From Gracilaria caudata (taxonomy: Eukaryota > Rhodophyta > Florideophyceae > Gracilariales > Gracilariaceae): a stretch of DNA of 15,594 nucleotides. How positions within the stretch are numbered: the stretch's first letter is position 1; each line of letters begins with the position of its first letter. The stretch spans positions 1-15,594 of the forward strand of contig JASCIV010000626.1 of the NCBI GenBank assembly GCA_030374735.1. The letters run 5' to 3'. The position numbers were made by a program, and so were the translations under genes. Below, piece by piece: positions 15,227 to 15,594 of this stretch. The notes beneath the pieces are model-generated. The model had not been told where the DNA came from and ran no database searches. It saw only the letters and a program-made list of their open reading frames with translations.

Positions 15227-15594
15227 ACTGTGGAGTGCAGGTAGAGGGATAGCCTGCGATGCGTGGTTTGCAAAAGAGAGAGAGCCTGCGGTACGAAGAT
15301 GGAATGGATCCGGACCCGTTGGGTAGCGTCCCTTGTAACATGATCACTGTCACAACGCATGTTGACATGGCGCATTTTTGCGGGCCCAAAAACCATCATG
15401 GTGATCTTTGATCATTCTGTGAATAGACCGCTCCCTAGGAGCAGCACTCGTAAAGCGCAGTCTCGTTTCGTTCTCGAGGGGGAGGAATATGCAACCGTCA
15501 TGTCGTGCCCATCGAGCTCTGAAGGATAACGCGTGGTCAAGATGACGCGGCCACGCGTCCGCCGTCGGGGAAACCCACGTTCAAATCCCGTTTC
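15227..15594. other. Right-edge intergenic sequence with inverted repeats
   Basis: No gene is supported. It holds GCTCC-CTA-GGAGC (15430-15442), a perfect 8-bp inverted repeat ACGCGTGG/CCACGCGT (15529-15536 and 15551-15558) and GGG-GAAA-CCC (15567-15576). The final bases resemble a tRNA T-loop but do not fold as one. The feature may continue beyond the window. Confidence 0.35.

Noticed and set aside
15517..15594. Possible tRNA gene at the right edge (GTTCAAATCCC)
   Set aside because: The bases flanking the T-loop do not form a five-pair T-stem, the putative anticodon loop lacks T33, and the acceptor strand does not match. The window ends before a 3' half could be checked.

Overview
The window looks like nuclear DNA of an intron-poor eukaryotic alga, most probably a red alga (florideophyte type, for example Chondrus or Gracilaria). 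This is inferred from four things: long genes without obvious introns; bacterial-type plastid enzymes carrying serine/threonine/arginine-rich N-terminal extensions; a short protein resembling starch-binding modules; and loose spacing of 0.7-1.6 kb between genes on both strands with no operon logic. No rRNA, convincing tRNA, CRISPR array or intact transposase was found.

Layout, left to right. Positions 1-960 (minus strand) hold a frame-broken, unrecognised reading frame with no proper ATG in its main part. Positions 961-2600 are AT-rich, with broken reading frames and a run of tandem hairpins just upstream of the next gene. Positions 2604-4376 (+) encode biosynthetic threonine ammonia-lyase, the best-supported gene. 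Positions 4377-5963 hold little beyond one possible small minus-strand gene (4887-5186). Positions 5964-7274 (+) encode an acidic, helical, low-complexity protein with five short [DEN]-Y-[LM] motifs; its 5' end may instead be a TATA-driven two-exon form. Positions 7275-8061 hold three strong hairpins. Positions 8062-9015 (+) encode a probable plastid-targeted protein with a beta-rich C-terminal half and no recognised family. Positions 9016-10217 hold nothing convincing. Positions 10218-11915 (minus) encode a homeobox transcription-factor-like protein with two clear homeodomains and a third degenerate one; all three lack the near-invariant Asn51 (His, His, Ser).

Upstream of the homeobox gene is a GC-rich, CpG-rich stretch with a CCAAT palindrome, a 9-bp tandem repeat and a 27-base C run (about 11916-12600). 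Then comes a short plus-strand CBM25/CBM53-like starch-binding module cut in two by an in-frame TGA (12631-12993). Positions 13501-14455 (minus) hold a drug/metabolite-transporter (EamA/SLC35G-like) pseudogene with two in-frame stops and two frameshifts. Positions 14906-15226 (minus) encode a possible small organelle-targeted protein.

The genes do not form a pathway. The enzyme belongs to plastid isoleucine synthesis, the CBM-like frame may relate to starch, and the homeobox gene to transcription control. Points worth most attention are the His51 triple homeodomain protein, the repeated-tyrosine-motif protein, the split starch-binding module and the decayed transporter.
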